Positions 34,687 through 44,409 of a DNA stretch of 45,972 nucleotides are shown piece after piece. The DNA is from an uncultured Lactobacillus sp. (GTDB lineage: Bacteria; Bacillota; Bacilli; Lactobacillales; Lactobacillaceae), in NCBI GenBank assembly GCA_946481335.1, contig CAMLMR010000005.1:1-45972 (forward strand). Reading direction: 5' to 3'. The notes beneath the pieces are model-generated. The model saw nothing but the letters and a program-made list of their open reading frames with translations, was not told where the DNA came from and did not search any database. The translations under genes and the position numbers were made by a program. The stretch's first letter is position 1. Every line of letters starts with the position of its first letter.

Positions 34687-36239
34687 TTTCCAACCATGAT
34701 GATAAAGTTTCAAAGACAGTAAGCAGCAATCGAAGATGGTTTTCTCTTAAATGGAAATGGTCAATTGGATCAGCAATTATAATTTTTGTGATTCTATCAA
34801 TTTTTTCTTTTTTGATTTACAATCGCTTTTCTGATGTTTTATTACACCAGGAAAACTCACGTACTATTGAATCGGATGTAACGATATCAAATCGATTAAG
34901 AACATTTAATCGATCATTGGATGAAAAGACAGTTAGTTCTGCCTTAAACCCAAATAGTGGTTTTAGGGACGGCAACCCTAACAATGAAATGTCGACAGAA
35001 GTTTATTCTGATTCTATTTATACTAACTTATTTAGTAAGGATATTGTGGTTAGTGTTTACAATAAGAACTCAGACCAAATCTTCTCATCGAAGAAGTCGC
35101 CAAAAAAGATTTACAATTTCAAACCGGTAAATAGCCGTAAAACGGTTATTACCAAGAACTCAGGTAAGACAATCTTAGTTTTAGATTCGCCAATTTATTC
35201 TGCTAAAACGCACGAGTTAATTGGGTATCTAAGAGTAGTTGATTCAATGTCTGACTACAATTTGTATATAAACAAATTAGCCGGAATTTTATTTGTAATT
35301 TTAATTATTGGTATCTTCTTCTCCGCTGCATTGTCGTACTTCCTATCATCATACATGCTTCGTCCAATCAAGATTATCTCTAACACTATTCATAGTGTTA
35401 AAGAATCTCCTGAAACGGACAGTCGTGTGCCTAAGTTGACTCAAAATGATGAGTTAACTGACTTAGGGGACTTGTTTAACGATATGATTGATACAATGCA
35501 AAGATACATTGATCAACAACAACAATTCGTTGAAGATGTCTCTCATGAATTGAGAACTCCAGTGGCCGTTATTCAGGGACACTTAGACATGCTTTCTCGT
35601 TGGGGAAAGGATGACCCTGAAGTCCTAGATGAATCAATTAAGTCTTCAATTTACGAAATTAATCGTATGAAGAGTTTAGTTCAAGAAATGTTAGATCTTT
35701 CTCGTGCTGAACAAGTTGAAATCAACTATGGAAACAAGACTACTGATGTTCAAGATGTTGTTCATCAACAATACAATGATTTCCAAATGATTCACCCTGA
35801 TTACAAGTTCATCTTAGATGATGATATTGGTGAAGAAACAATCATTCAAATTTATCGTAATCACTTAGAACAAATCTTGATTATCTTGTTAGATAATGCT
35901 GTTAAGTATTCTAAACAAAGAAAGGAAATTCATATTTCACTTTCACGTAAATATCGCTATGTTGATATTGCAGTTCAAGATTTTGGTGAAGGGCTAAGTC
36001 AAGAAAGTATCGATAAAATCTTCAATAGATTCTATCGTGTTGATAAGGCTAGAAGCCGTAACCAAGGTGGTAATGGCTTAGGTCTATCAATTGCTAAACG
36101 ATTGGTAGAAGCCTATAACGGTAAAATTAATGTTGAAAGTTCATCGGGATATGGATCAATCTTTACAATTTCATTCCCAATTCTTTCTAAGGATAAAATT
36201 GAACATTTGAAACAATTAGATATGAACAATAAGCAATAA
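34683..36239 (+). CDS. arlS: Sensor histidine kinase, ArlS/CsrS-like
   Basis: 518 residues. Membrane segments lie at about 27-47 and 198-220, bounding a ~150-residue extracellular sensor domain. HAMP follows, then HisKA with VSHELRTP (phospho-His288) and an HATPase domain with the N box (LIILLDNAVKYS), G1 (VQDFGEGL) and G2 (GGNGLGLSIAK). It overlaps arlR by ATGA. Such kinases often sense envelope conditions or cations. It ends at a terminator shared with convergent plsY. Confidence 0.9.
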   Translation: MISNHDDKVSKTVSSNRRWFSLKWKWSIGSAIIIFVILSIFSFLIYNRFSDVLLHQENSRTIESDVTISNRLRTFNRSLDEKTVSSALNPNSGFRDGNPNNEMSTEVYSDSIYTNLFSKDIVVSVYNKNSDQIFSSKKSPKKIYNFKPVNSRKTVITKNSGKTILVLDSPIYSAKTHELIGYLRVVDSMSDYNLYINKLAGILFVILIIGIFFSAALSYFLSSYMLRPIKIISNTIHSVKESPETDSRVPKLTQNDELTDLGDLFNDMIDTMQRYIDQQQQFVEDVSHELRTPVAVIQGHLDMLSRWGKDDPEVLDESIKSSIYEINRMKSLVQEMLDLSRAEQVEINYGNKTTDVQDVVHQQYNDFQMIHPDYKFILDDDIGEETIIQIYRNHLEQILIILLDNAVKYSKQRKEIHISLSRKYRYVDIAVQDFGEGLSQESIDKIFNRFYRVDKARSRNQGGNGLGLSIAKRLVEAYNGKINVESSSGYGSIFTISFPILSKDKIEHLKQLDMNNKQ

Positions 36240-36248
36240 AATGCTAAT

Positions 36249-36280
36249 AAAAAAGAGATGCCATTAAGCATCTCTTTTTT
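36249..36280. terminator. Bidirectional terminator between arlS and plsY
   Basis: AAAAAAGAGATGC (36249-36261) and GCATCTCTTTTTT (36268-36280) form a perfect 13-bp stem with a 6-base loop. Confidence 0.94.
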
Positions 36281-36284
36281 ATGT

Positions 36285-36896
36285 TTATTTATTGTTTTGA
36301 TGTTTGTATACCAAACCAAATGGTACTAAGTTTTCGTTACCTTCTTTAATACGTTTAATGTTGCTTCTGTGCTTAATGAAAATAAAGATTGTTAGAATAA
36401 TACCAATAACTCCAAGTACATAATCATGATCCAATAAAATCAAGATTGTGATTAAAGGAAATGAAATCATACTGGCTACACTAACCATACTAGTTAGGTA
36501 AGTAAATGAAATTTCAAATACAAAAGCACATAAGAACAAAATAGGGTGAATTGCTAGCAGCATTCCGGCACTAGTAGCAACGGCCTTACCACCCTTAAAC
36601 TTAGCAAAGATTGATAATGTATGTCCCAATACAGCGAATAAACCAAATACGATTGGTGATACGTTAGAAATATGAAAGAAAGTTGGTAGCAATGTTGCAA
36701 TGGTACCCTTTAGAATATCTAAAACCATAACAACAGCACCGGCCGTCTTACCAAGTTCTCTAAATGTATTGGTGGTTCCCATATTTCCAGAGCCTAATTT
36801 GGTAATATCTTTATCAAAGAAGACTTTACCAATCCAGATTCCATTAGGAATTGCCCCGAGCAAGTAGGCGACAATTAATAAAATTGTAATTTGCAA
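36285..36896 (-). CDS. plsY: Glycerol-3-phosphate acyltransferase PlsY
   Basis: 203 residues from a TTG at 36896-36894 (MQITILLIVAYLLGAIPNG), 8 nt from GGAGG. It is strongly hydrophobic with five or so membrane segments. The PlsY motifs GSGNMGTTNTFR (about 36-47) and KGGKAVATSAG (about 100-110) are clear. It transfers acyl groups from acyl-phosphate to G3P, the first step in phospholipid synthesis. It faces parE on the other strand; both promoters lie in the 150-base gap. Confidence 0.95.
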   Translation of the reverse strand: MQITILLIVAYLLGAIPNGIWIGKVFFDKDITKLGSGNMGTTNTFRELGKTAGAVVMVLDILKGTIATLLPTFFHISNVSPIVFGLFAVLGHTLSIFAKFKGGKAVATSAGMLLAIHPILFLCAFVFEISFTYLTSMVSVASMISFPLITILILLDHDYVLGVIGIILTIFIFIKHRSNIKRIKEGNENLVPFGLVYKHQNNK

Positions 36897-36929
36897 AAAT
36901 GGTTCCTCCCAAAAATTAACTATCTATTA

Positions 36930-36957
36930 ATTTTACCATTTTTAAGCATTATGGCAA
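36930..36957 (-). promoter_or_regulatory. Promoter for plsY
   Basis: On the minus strand TTGCCA (36952-36957), 16 bases, TAAAAT (36930-36935) preceded by TGG. Confidence 0.7.
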
Positions 36958-37048
36958 CATCTTCTATTAAGAGGTCCTTTAATATTCCCTTTTAAAAGGC
37001 TTTTAAATAAGGTAATATATTATATTGTATGAAAGGGAGTGCGTTACG

Positions 37049-39019
37049 ATGGCTAAGAAGTCAGAAAATTATAATGATGACTCCATTCAGGTCCTAAAGG
37101 GTCTGGAGGCAGTTAGAAAGCGCCCTGGTATGTATATCGGTTCTACCGATAGCAAGGGTCTTCATCATTTGGTATACGAAATTGTAGATAATGCAGTTGA
37201 TGAAGCATTAGCGGGATATGGTGATGAAATTGACGTCACTATCCATAACGACAATAGTATAACTGTGGTGGACCACGGACGTGGGATGCCAGTGGGAATG
37301 CATTCATCAGGTAAGCCAACTCCCGAAGTTATCTTAACTGTGCTACATGCCGGTGGTAAGTTCACCGAAAACGGTGGTTACAAGACTTCAGGGGGATTGC
37401 ACGGGGTTGGATCAAGTGTTGTTAATGCACTTTCAACTCACTTAAGCGTGACAATCGTAAGAGATGGCTACAAATATGAAGAAGATTTTGAAAATGGTGG
37501 TCAACCAATTGGAACATTGAAAAAAATTGGTAAGACAAGTGAACACAGTGGAACAACTGTAACATTTAAACCAGATTCAGCAATCTTTACTACTACAATT
37601 TATAACTATGAAATACTAAAACAACGTTTAAGAGAATCTGCCTTCTTATTAAACGGAATTAAAATCACATTGACTGACGAACGTGAAGGTCAAGAACGAA
37701 GCGATGAATTCTACTTTAAAGATGGAATTAAGGAATTTGTTCAATACTTAAATGAAGACAAACATACATTGGGTAACATCATGTACTTTGACGGATCAAA
37801 AGATGGTGTTGAAGTTGAAGTTGCTGCACAATACAACGATGGTTATACAGAAAACACCTTATCATTCGTTAATAATGTGCGTACTAAAGATGGTGGTACT
37901 CATGAATCTGGATTCAGAAGTGCCTGGACTAAGTCATTCAATGACTTTGCTAGAAGAGTAAAGTTACTTAAAGATAAAGAAAAGAACCTAGATGGTAGCG
38001 ATGTTCGTGAAGGATTATCTGCAATCATCTCTATTAAGGTGCCCGAAGAAATGCTTCAATTCGAAGGACAAACCAAGGAAAAACTAGGAAGCCCAGAAGT
38101 GCGTTCTATCGTTGATAACATTGTTTCCGAACAATTGGGTTACTATCTAATGGAAAACGGAGAATTCGCTCATGAATTGGTTCATAAGTCACTTCGTGCG
38201 CGTAAGGCGAGAGAAGCTGCGCGTAAAGCTAGGGATGAAAGTAGAAATGGTAAGAAGAAACATAAAAAGGAACGTCTACTATCTGGTAAGTTAACACCTG
38301 CCCAATCCAAAGATGTTTCTAAGAACGAATTATTCTTAGTCGAAGGGGATTCTGCCGGTGGTTCTGCAAAGCAAGGCCGTGACAGAAAGCATCAAGCTAT
38401 CTTGCCACTTAGAGGTAAAGTCTTAAATACCGAGAGAGCTAAGTTAGACGATATCCTTAAAAATGAAGAAATCAGTACCATGATCTACACAATTGGTGCC
38501 GGGGTAGGACCAGAATTTAACATTTCTGATGCTAACTACGATAAAGTTATTATCATGACCGATGCCGATGATGATGGTGCTCATATTCAAATTCTTCTAT
38601 TAACATTCTTCTACAAATATATGCGCCCAATGGTTGAACAAGGTCGCGTATACATTGCGTTACCTCCTTTATATAAGATTCAACAAAAGGCCGGTAAGAA
38701 GAACCATGTTGATTACGCATGGACTAATGACGAACTAACTGAAAAGTTAAAGGAATTTGGTCAACATCCAGCACTACAAAGATTTAAGGGGCTAGGTGAA
38801 ATGAATGCCGATCAATTATGGGAAACTACTATGGATCCTGAAAACAGAACACTAATCCAAGTTCAAATCGATGATGCTGCATTAGCTGAAAAACGAGTTA
38901 CTACTTTAATGGGTGACAAAGTTGAACCAAGACGTGAATGGATTGAAGAAAACGTTAAGTTCACACTTGAAGAAGACGGCAGTATCTTAGATACCACCAA
39001 AGAAACAGAAAACGAGTAG
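37049..39019 (+). CDS. parE: DNA topoisomerase IV subunit B
   Basis: 656 residues from the ATG at 37049 (AAAGGGAG upstream); an earlier TTG at 37025 lies before the ribosome site. The GHKL ATPase has EIVDNAVDEAL and GGLHGVGSSVVNAL; the TOPRIM region has EGDSAGGSAKQGRD, PLRGKVLNTE and DADDDGAHI. It is ParE rather than GyrB because it is followed by ParC and no recF/gyrA context is present, but the two are close. It powers decatenation of daughter chromosomes. It is 15 bases ahead of parC. Confidence 0.92.
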   Translation: MAKKSENYNDDSIQVLKGLEAVRKRPGMYIGSTDSKGLHHLVYEIVDNAVDEALAGYGDEIDVTIHNDNSITVVDHGRGMPVGMHSSGKPTPEVILTVLHAGGKFTENGGYKTSGGLHGVGSSVVNALSTHLSVTIVRDGYKYEEDFENGGQPIGTLKKIGKTSEHSGTTVTFKPDSAIFTTTIYNYEILKQRLRESAFLLNGIKITLTDEREGQERSDEFYFKDGIKEFVQYLNEDKHTLGNIMYFDGSKDGVEVEVAAQYNDGYTENTLSFVNNVRTKDGGTHESGFRSAWTKSFNDFARRVKLLKDKEKNLDGSDVREGLSAIISIKVPEEMLQFEGQTKEKLGSPEVRSIVDNIVSEQLGYYLMENGEFAHELVHKSLRARKAREAARKARDESRNGKKKHKKERLLSGKLTPAQSKDVSKNELFLVEGDSAGGSAKQGRDRKHQAILPLRGKVLNTERAKLDDILKNEEISTMIYTIGAGVGPEFNISDANYDKVIIMTDADDDGAHIQILLLTFFYKYMRPMVEQGRVYIALPPLYKIQQKAGKKNHVDYAWTNDELTEKLKEFGQHPALQRFKGLGEMNADQLWETTMDPENRTLIQVQIDDAALAEKRVTTLMGDKVEPRREWIEENVKFTLEEDGSILDTTKETENE

Positions 39020-39034
39020 ATAGGAGGAACTATA

Positions 39035-41500
39035 GTGGTTAATCATTCAGTTATTGAAAAACTAACGCTTGAACAAATCATGAGTGAAAGATTTAGTCGT
39101 TATTCTAAATCAATTATTCAAGAAAGAGCGTTACCAGACGTTCGTGACGGATTAAAACCGGTTCAACGTCGTATTCTATATGCCATGAATAAAGACGGAA
39201 ATACTTATGACAAAGGCTTTAGAAAGTCTGCTAAGTCCGTTGGTAATGTTATGGGTAACTTCCATCCCCATGGTGATAGTTCAATCTATGAAGCATTAGT
39301 ACGTATGAGTCAAGAATGGAAAATCAGAGAACCATTAATCGAAATGCACGGTAACAATGGTTCAATGGACGGAGACCCAGCTGCGGCAATGCGTTATACA
39401 GAAGCACGTTTAAGTAAGATTGCTTCTGAAATGCTTAGAGATATTGATAAGGATACTGTTGATTGGGTACCTAACTTTGATGATACGGAAAACGAACCAA
39501 CAGTATTACCATCTCGTTTCCCTAATCTACTAGTTAATGGTGCAACTGGGATTTCATCAGGTTATGCAACTGAAATTCCTCCTCACAACTTGTCTGAAGT
39601 ACTAGATGCTTTGATTTACCTACAAAAGCATGTAGATGCTACTTTGGATGATTTGATGCAATTCATTAAGGGACCAGACTTTCCAACTGGTGGAATTGTA
39701 CAAGGACTAGATGGCATTAAAAAGGCTTATGAAACTGGTCGCGGTAAGATTATCATTCGTTCTAAGACAGATGTTGAAGAATTACGTGGTAACAAAACAC
39801 TTATTCGTGTAAGTGAATTACCATACGAAGTTAATAAGCTACAACTAGTTAAGCAAATCGATGAAATCAGAATTAATAAGAAGATTGATGGAATTGCTGA
39901 AGTTAGGGATGAAAGTGATAGAAATGGGCTATCTATTGCGATTGAGTTAAAACGAGACGTTGATGCTACCGGTATTCTTAACTACCTATTTAAGAATACC
40001 GACCTACAAATCAACTATCACTTTAACGTGGTTGCAATTAATAAGATGCGTCCAGAACGTTTATCACTTAAGGAAATTCTAGAATCTTATCTAGATTACC
40101 AACGCCTAATTGTTGCTAAACGTACTAAGTACGACTTAGACAAGGCAATGGCTAGACAACACATTGTAGATGGTTTAATCAAGGCCTTATCAATTTTAGA
40201 CCAAGTAATTAAAACCATTAGAGCAAGTGATAACAGAAAAGATGCATGTAATAACTTGATTGCTGAGTTTGATTTCTCTGAAAAACAAGCAGATGCGATT
40301 GTTAAGTTACAACTATACCGTTTAACTAATACCGATGTGGTTGAACTACAAGCAGAAAAAGATAAGTTAAGTGCTGATATTTTAGAATACAACACTATCC
40401 TAAATGACAAGAATGAACTAAATAAGGTATTAACTAAAGAGTTCAAAGACATCAAGAAGGCTTATGGCAACGATCGTCTTACTAAGATTGAAGCTGAAGT
40501 TGAAGAACTTAAGATTAGTAAGACAATTACAGTTCCAGAAGAAGACGTTGTTGTCTTAGTCAGTCATGATGGATACCTAAAGCGTAGTAGTGTTCGTTCA
40601 TACAAGGCCTCTGAAGTTGAGGAAAATGGTTTAAAGGAAGACGATTATCCAATCTTCTTAGAACAAATGACAACGCTACAACATCTATTCATGTTTACTA
40701 ATAAAGGTAATCTAATTTACCGTCCAGTTCATGAAATTACTGATGCTCGTTGGAAAGAAACCGGTGAACATATTTCTCAAACCATTGGTTTAGCCGATGA
40801 CGAAGAGATTATGAAGGTAATGTCATTTAAGACATTGAAGGAAACTGGTAAGTTTGTAATCTCTACTAGTGACGGATACATCAAACAAACTGAGTTTGAT
40901 AAGTTAACTCCTGGTAGAAATTACCGTTCAAGACCAGCAGTATTTGAAAAACTAAAAGACGATAGTGCAGATGTAGTTAACGTTGATTACTTAACAGATG
41001 CTAACGCTAATCCAAATGTATTTATAGCATCCAACGTCGGTTTAGCAACTTGTTTCGAATTAGATGAAGTATCTTATTCTGGTGCAAGATCTACTGGTGT
41101 TCGTTCAATGGACATTAGGGATGAAGAACACGTTGTTGATGTACAACTAGTAGAACAAGACGATAAGGTAGGGATGATTACCCAACGTGGATTCTACAAG
41201 AACATGAAGGTAGACGAAGTCCCACTTGCTAGTCGTGCAAGAAGAGGGGTTCAAGTTCTAAAATCATTGAAGAAGAACCCACATGAATTAGTTGATTTTG
41301 TAAAACTAGAAAAAGCATCTGATAGTTTTAACCCAATTAGAGTATTTACTAATAGACGTCGCGTTCATGATATTATGCCTGGTGACCATCCAGTAAATGA
41401 TCGTCAATCAAACGGTTCTGCTGTAATGGACGTGGATGCAGAAGGCTTGCCTACAAGCATGGCGGTACTTCATCCAGAAGTAATTGCAAATATTAAATAA
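39035..41500 (+). CDS. parC: DNA topoisomerase IV subunit A
   Basis: 821 residues from a GTG at 39035 behind TAGGAGG. The catalytic Tyr121 is in AAMRYTEARL. The quinolone-determining segment HPHGDSSIYEA has Ser at 82 and Glu at 86, the unmutated residues of the classic resistance positions. The C-terminal beta-pinwheel (about 490-815) lacks a GyrA-box QRRGGKG motif, which supports ParC over GyrA. With ParE it unlinks chromosomes. The last 30 residues are as expected. Confidence 0.93.
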   Translation: MVNHSVIEKLTLEQIMSERFSRYSKSIIQERALPDVRDGLKPVQRRILYAMNKDGNTYDKGFRKSAKSVGNVMGNFHPHGDSSIYEALVRMSQEWKIREPLIEMHGNNGSMDGDPAAAMRYTEARLSKIASEMLRDIDKDTVDWVPNFDDTENEPTVLPSRFPNLLVNGATGISSGYATEIPPHNLSEVLDALIYLQKHVDATLDDLMQFIKGPDFPTGGIVQGLDGIKKAYETGRGKIIIRSKTDVEELRGNKTLIRVSELPYEVNKLQLVKQIDEIRINKKIDGIAEVRDESDRNGLSIAIELKRDVDATGILNYLFKNTDLQINYHFNVVAINKMRPERLSLKEILESYLDYQRLIVAKRTKYDLDKAMARQHIVDGLIKALSILDQVIKTIRASDNRKDACNNLIAEFDFSEKQADAIVKLQLYRLTNTDVVELQAEKDKLSADILEYNTILNDKNELNKVLTKEFKDIKKAYGNDRLTKIEAEVEELKISKTITVPEEDVVVLVSHDGYLKRSSVRSYKASEVEENGLKEDDYPIFLEQMTTLQHLFMFTNKGNLIYRPVHEITDARWKETGEHISQTIGLADDEEIMKVMSFKTLKETGKFVISTSDGYIKQTEFDKLTPGRNYRSRPAVFEKLKDDSADVVNVDYLTDANANPNVFIASNVGLATCFELDEVSYSGARSTGVRSMDIRDEEHVVDVQLVEQDDKVGMITQRGFYKNMKVDEVPLASRARRGVQVLKSLKKNPHELVDFVKLEKASDSFNPIRVFTNRRRVHDIMPGDHPVNDRQSNGSAVMDVDAEGLPTSMAVLHPEVIANIK

Positions 41501-41524
41501 CTCCAATAGAAATTTATTATTATT

Positions 41525-41552
41525 ATCATAAAATATATTGTTATTTTATGAT
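41525..41552. promoter_or_regulatory. Perfect dyad upstream of the LysR gene
   Basis: ATCATAAAAT (41525-41534) and ATTTTATGAT (41543-41552) are perfectly inverted with an 8-base spacer. No T-run follows. It lies 75-100 bases before the LysR start. It may be a LysR-type operator (T-N11-A pattern) or the 3' end structure of parC mRNA. Confidence 0.45.
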
Positions 41553-41626
41553 GGATAGGTTATTATATCTTAATGAACTATTAATAGATAATAATATGTA
41601 ATAAATGATATAGGGGTATGTAAAGC

Positions 41627-42595
41627 ATGAAAAAAACTAAACAAGAAAACATTTTCTCATCAAAAACACTTTCATACTTTTTGCAATTAGCAGAAACTAT
41701 GAATTACACTCAGGCTGCTCAAATTTTGGGAATTACGCAACCTGCATTAACGCAACAAATTAAAAAACTAGAAAAAACAGTTGGCGCTCCATTGTTTTAT
41801 TCAATTGGTAAAAAGCTAAAATTATCATCTGCAGGTAACATTATGCTTAAATCAACTAAGGATATTTATGAAATCCTAAACCAAACTGCTGATGAAATTG
41901 AACAATCAAATAGTGCATCAACTGGTGACATTAACATTGGTGTTCTTTCATCAATCCAAGTTAAAGTATTTGAAAAATTCATTTCAGAACTTTACATGAA
42001 GAATCCTGAACTAAAAGTTAACCTAAGAATGTTAACTCGTAAGGAAATTTGGGAAAGTTTGGAAAACAACCGTATTGATTTAGCAATTATGTACTTACCA
42101 GATTCATCAATTAAGAACTGGAAGCCATACGAAGCTCAAAAGATTATGAGTGATGACTTAATGTACATCCACCACAACGAAAAGTTAGCTGGTAAGGATA
42201 AGATTAAGTTCAAGGATACATTGGATCGTCCTTGGGTTACTTACCCAGAAGATTACTTCTTAGATTCAATCTTAAAGACTGAATACAAAGATCAACTTCT
42301 AGACAACCCTAAGAGTGGTGCATGTTTCTCAACTCCAGACCAAATTTTGCGTTTTGCGGTTAATACTGGATTAAATACTGCACTTCCAAGTTCATTTATG
42401 ATTGACAAAGATGTTAAAACATTGGAAGATAATAATACATGGGTTGCCCGTTTGAATCCAAACATCAATTTTGATTTAGCGTTCGTTTACAGATCTAACA
42501 AGAAGATGATTCCTCGTGTTGGTTCATTCCTAGACGAATTCGATGCCTTCTTGGATGAAGAAGACTATCTATCAAGATTAAAGGACAACTACTAA
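41627..42595 (+). CDS. LysR-family transcriptional regulator
   Basis: 322 residues. The N-terminal winged helix-turn-helix (about 15-75) contains YTQAAQILGITQPALTQQIKKLEK. The effector-binding part (about 100-300) is a periplasmic-binding-like fold. AGGGG precedes the ATG. It is 21 bases ahead of ppaC in the same direction and may share its transcript. A dyad lies upstream. The ligand and targets are unknown; with ppaC and pnuC close by, a link to phosphate or NAD metabolism is possible but not shown. Confidence 0.85.
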   Translation: MKKTKQENIFSSKTLSYFLQLAETMNYTQAAQILGITQPALTQQIKKLEKTVGAPLFYSIGKKLKLSSAGNIMLKSTKDIYEILNQTADEIEQSNSASTGDINIGVLSSIQVKVFEKFISELYMKNPELKVNLRMLTRKEIWESLENNRIDLAIMYLPDSSIKNWKPYEAQKIMSDDLMYIHHNEKLAGKDKIKFKDTLDRPWVTYPEDYFLDSILKTEYKDQLLDNPKSGACFSTPDQILRFAVNTGLNTALPSSFMIDKDVKTLEDNNTWVARLNPNINFDLAFVYRSNKKMIPRVGSFLDEFDAFLDEEDYLSRLKDNY

Positions 42596-42616
42596 AAATA
42601 CGAAGGAAGTTTTATT

Positions 42617-43543
42617 ATGGCTAAAGAATTGGTTTTCGGACACCAAAGTCCAGATACTGATGCAATTTGTGCAGCTATCGAATATGCATATTTACAAAAT
42701 AAACTAGGATACGACGTTGAAGCCGTTGCTCTAGGTACTCCAAACGAAGAAACTAAATTTGTTTTAGATTACTTCGGTCAAGAAGCACCTCGCGTAATCA
42801 CTGAAGCATCATCAGAAGTAGACTCAGTTATGCTAGTAGATCATAATGAACCTCAACAAAGTGTTTCAGATATTGATAAATTAACAGTTACTCACGTAGT
42901 TGATCACCACAGAATTGCAGATTTCAACACTGAAAAGCCTGTATTCTACCGTGCTGAACCAGTTGGTTGTGTAAGTACTGTATTATTTGAAATGTTCAAC
43001 GAAAAGAACGTTGAAATTCCTGAAAAGTTAGCTGGCCTAATGCTTTCAGCAATCATTTCAGATACTTTATTACTAAAATCACCAACAACTACTGATGTTG
43101 ATAAAAAAGCCGTTGCTGAATTAGCAAAAATCGCTAAGGTTGATGCTGAAGAATACGGTATCAAGATGCTAAAAGCTGGTACTAACGTTGATGCTAGATC
43201 TGACAAAGATCTAATTGACGGTGATGCTAAGTCATTCACTATGGGTGGCAAGGCAGTACGTATCGACCAAATCAACACTGTTGACTTAAACGACGTTTTA
43301 AAGCGTAAAGCTGACTTATTAAAGGCAATGGAAGAAGAAGCCAAAGCTGAAGGCTATGACTTATTCTTAGTTATTGCTACCAACGTATTAGACAGTAACT
43401 CTGAAGCCATCATTTATGGTGAACCAAAGGATGCTGTAGAAAAAGCATTCAACCAAAAAGTTTCAGAAGATACAATCGCACTTCCTGGTGTTGTATCAAG
43501 AAAGAAACAAGTTGTTCCTCAATTAACTGATGTTTTAGACTAA
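42617..43543 (+). CDS. ppaC: Manganese-dependent inorganic pyrophosphatase (class C)
   Basis: 308 residues. DHH-superfamily motifs: [11 protein letters not shown] (His9, Asp13, Asp15), VDHNEPQQ and VDHHRIADF. The C-terminal DHHA2-like domain has [10 protein letters not shown]. It hydrolyses pyrophosphate from biosynthetic reactions. AAGGAAG lies upstream of the ATG. Heavy CTA/GAA/GTT codon bias suggests strong expression. It ends at a hairpin terminator. Confidence 0.95.
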   Translation: MAKELVFGHQSPDTDAICAAIEYAYLQNKLGYDVEAVALGTPNEETKFVLDYFGQEAPRVITEASSEVDSVMLVDHNEPQQSVSDIDKLTVTHVVDHHRIADFNTEKPVFYRAEPVGCVSTVLFEMFNEKNVEIPEKLAGLMLSAIISDTLLLKSPTTTDVDKKAVAELAKIAKVDAEEYGIKMLKAGTNVDARSDKDLIDGDAKSFTMGGKAVRIDQINTVDLNDVLKRKADLLKAMEEEAKAEGYDLFLVIATNVLDSNSEAIIYGEPKDAVEKAFNQKVSEDTIALPGVVSRKKQVVPQLTDVLD

Positions 43544-43557
43544 TACTAGGACGTACT

Positions 43558-43592
43558 AAAAGAACACATCCTAATGGGTGTGTTCTTTCTTT
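43558..43592 (+). terminator. Terminator after ppaC
   Basis: AAAGAACACA (43558-43567) pairs with TGTGTTCTTT (about 43579-43588), followed by CTTTAT. Confidence 0.75.
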
Positions 43593-43606
43593 ATATAAAA
43601 ATATCT

Positions 43607-43655
43607 GACAGCGTTGCTTCCGGATTACGGCTGTCTCAAATAAAAACAATAGGAG
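43607..43655 (+). ncRNA. Probable NAD+-II riboswitch (pnuC motif) before pnuC
   Basis: GACAGC (43607-43612) pairs with GCTGTC (43630-43635). The 17-base loop contains TTCC (43618-43621), which can pair with GGAG (43652-43655) of the Shine-Dalgarno, and an A-rich stretch CAAATAAAAACAAT lies between. This is an H-type pseudoknot that would hide the ribosome site. As I recall, NAD+-II/pnuC-motif RNAs of Lactobacillales have this layout directly before pnuC. It would reduce PnuC when NAD or NMN is plentiful. A TATAAA at 43594-43599 could place the transcript start right at its 5' end. Confidence 0.65.
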
Positions 43656-43664
43656 ATCTTCAAA

Positions 43665-44372
43665 ATGGTAAAGGTATTTAGAAATTTAGCTACTTCAAAA
43701 ACAATGGATTTATTAGGAATCGCAATTATTTTTTTGTCTGCGTTTCTTTCAGGTTATTTATTCGAATCACTAGACGATGTTACTCATTGGGGACATTGGG
43801 CCATGTTTATCCCGTTCGGTTTAATTAGTGCGTTTGATGCATGCATGTCAATTATGTCTACTAGATTGGTAGGTCGTTTTAGTAACCTAGGTAATTGGAT
43901 TGGTATTCCAGAAATTATTCTTGGATGCGCAATTGATTACTTGTTAGGAAACCATGGTGCGATCCTAACTTATCCAATTAGTTTTATAATTCAAATTTGG
44001 GCCATTAGAACATGGACAAGTTCTGATAAGTTTAAGCAATCCGATTTTATGAATACCAAAAAGGGACAATTAGTCTTTGTGCTATTGTCATTATTATCAT
44101 TAGCATTTAGTTTTGGTATTAATTACATTGGATACGGCAGTCTAAATTCATCTGATTCCGTTTTATACGTATTAACTAGTTTTGTATTTGGTATTTCACT
44201 AATCGCAAACATTATGAATGCAATGAAGATATCTACACAGTGGAAATTTTGGCTATTATATGACTTTATTCAGTTAGCTAAGGCAATTAGCCAGTTTAAC
44301 TTTGCAAACGTCGGTAAGTACATTTATTACATTCTAATGGCACTTGCTGGAAACGCATACTGGAAGGAATAA
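43665..44372 (+). CDS. pnuC: Nicotinamide riboside transporter PnuC
   Basis: 235 residues with about seven membrane segments, the first at about 14-32. The fold and length match PnuC (SWEET-like). A conserved WxxW-like part is HWGHWAMF near 40-47, and a C-terminal Lys/Trp-rich end is AGNAYWKE. It brings nicotinamide riboside into the cell for NAD synthesis. AGGAG at 43651-43655 is the ribosome site inside the predicted pseudoknot. The regulation and the role agree. Confidence 0.9.
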   Translation: MVKVFRNLATSKTMDLLGIAIIFLSAFLSGYLFESLDDVTHWGHWAMFIPFGLISAFDACMSIMSTRLVGRFSNLGNWIGIPEIILGCAIDYLLGNHGAILTYPISFIIQIWAIRTWTSSDKFKQSDFMNTKKGQLVFVLLSLLSLAFSFGINYIGYGSLNSSDSVLYVLTSFVFGISLIANIMNAMKISTQWKFWLLYDFIQLAKAISQFNFANVGKYIYYILMALAGNAYWKE

Positions 44373-44409
44373 CTTCTGTATTTTATGTGCTAATGATTTG
44401 CATTATTTT

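Noticed and set aside
40096-40455. Minus-strand open frame of 119 codons inside parC
   Set aside because: Antisense to a conserved region of parC, no ribosome site or promoter, Ser/Leu-rich shadow composition.
37049-41500. gyrB-gyrA instead of parE-parC
   Set aside because: The A subunit lacks a clear GyrA-box, and the neighbours (plsY upstream) match the parEC locus of Firmicutes rather than the dnaA-recF-gyrBA locus.
42946-43344. Open frame of 132 codons on the minus strand
   Set aside because: It lies wholly inside ppaC on the opposite strand, has no ribosome site and reads as a low-complexity Ser-rich shadow of a biased gene.
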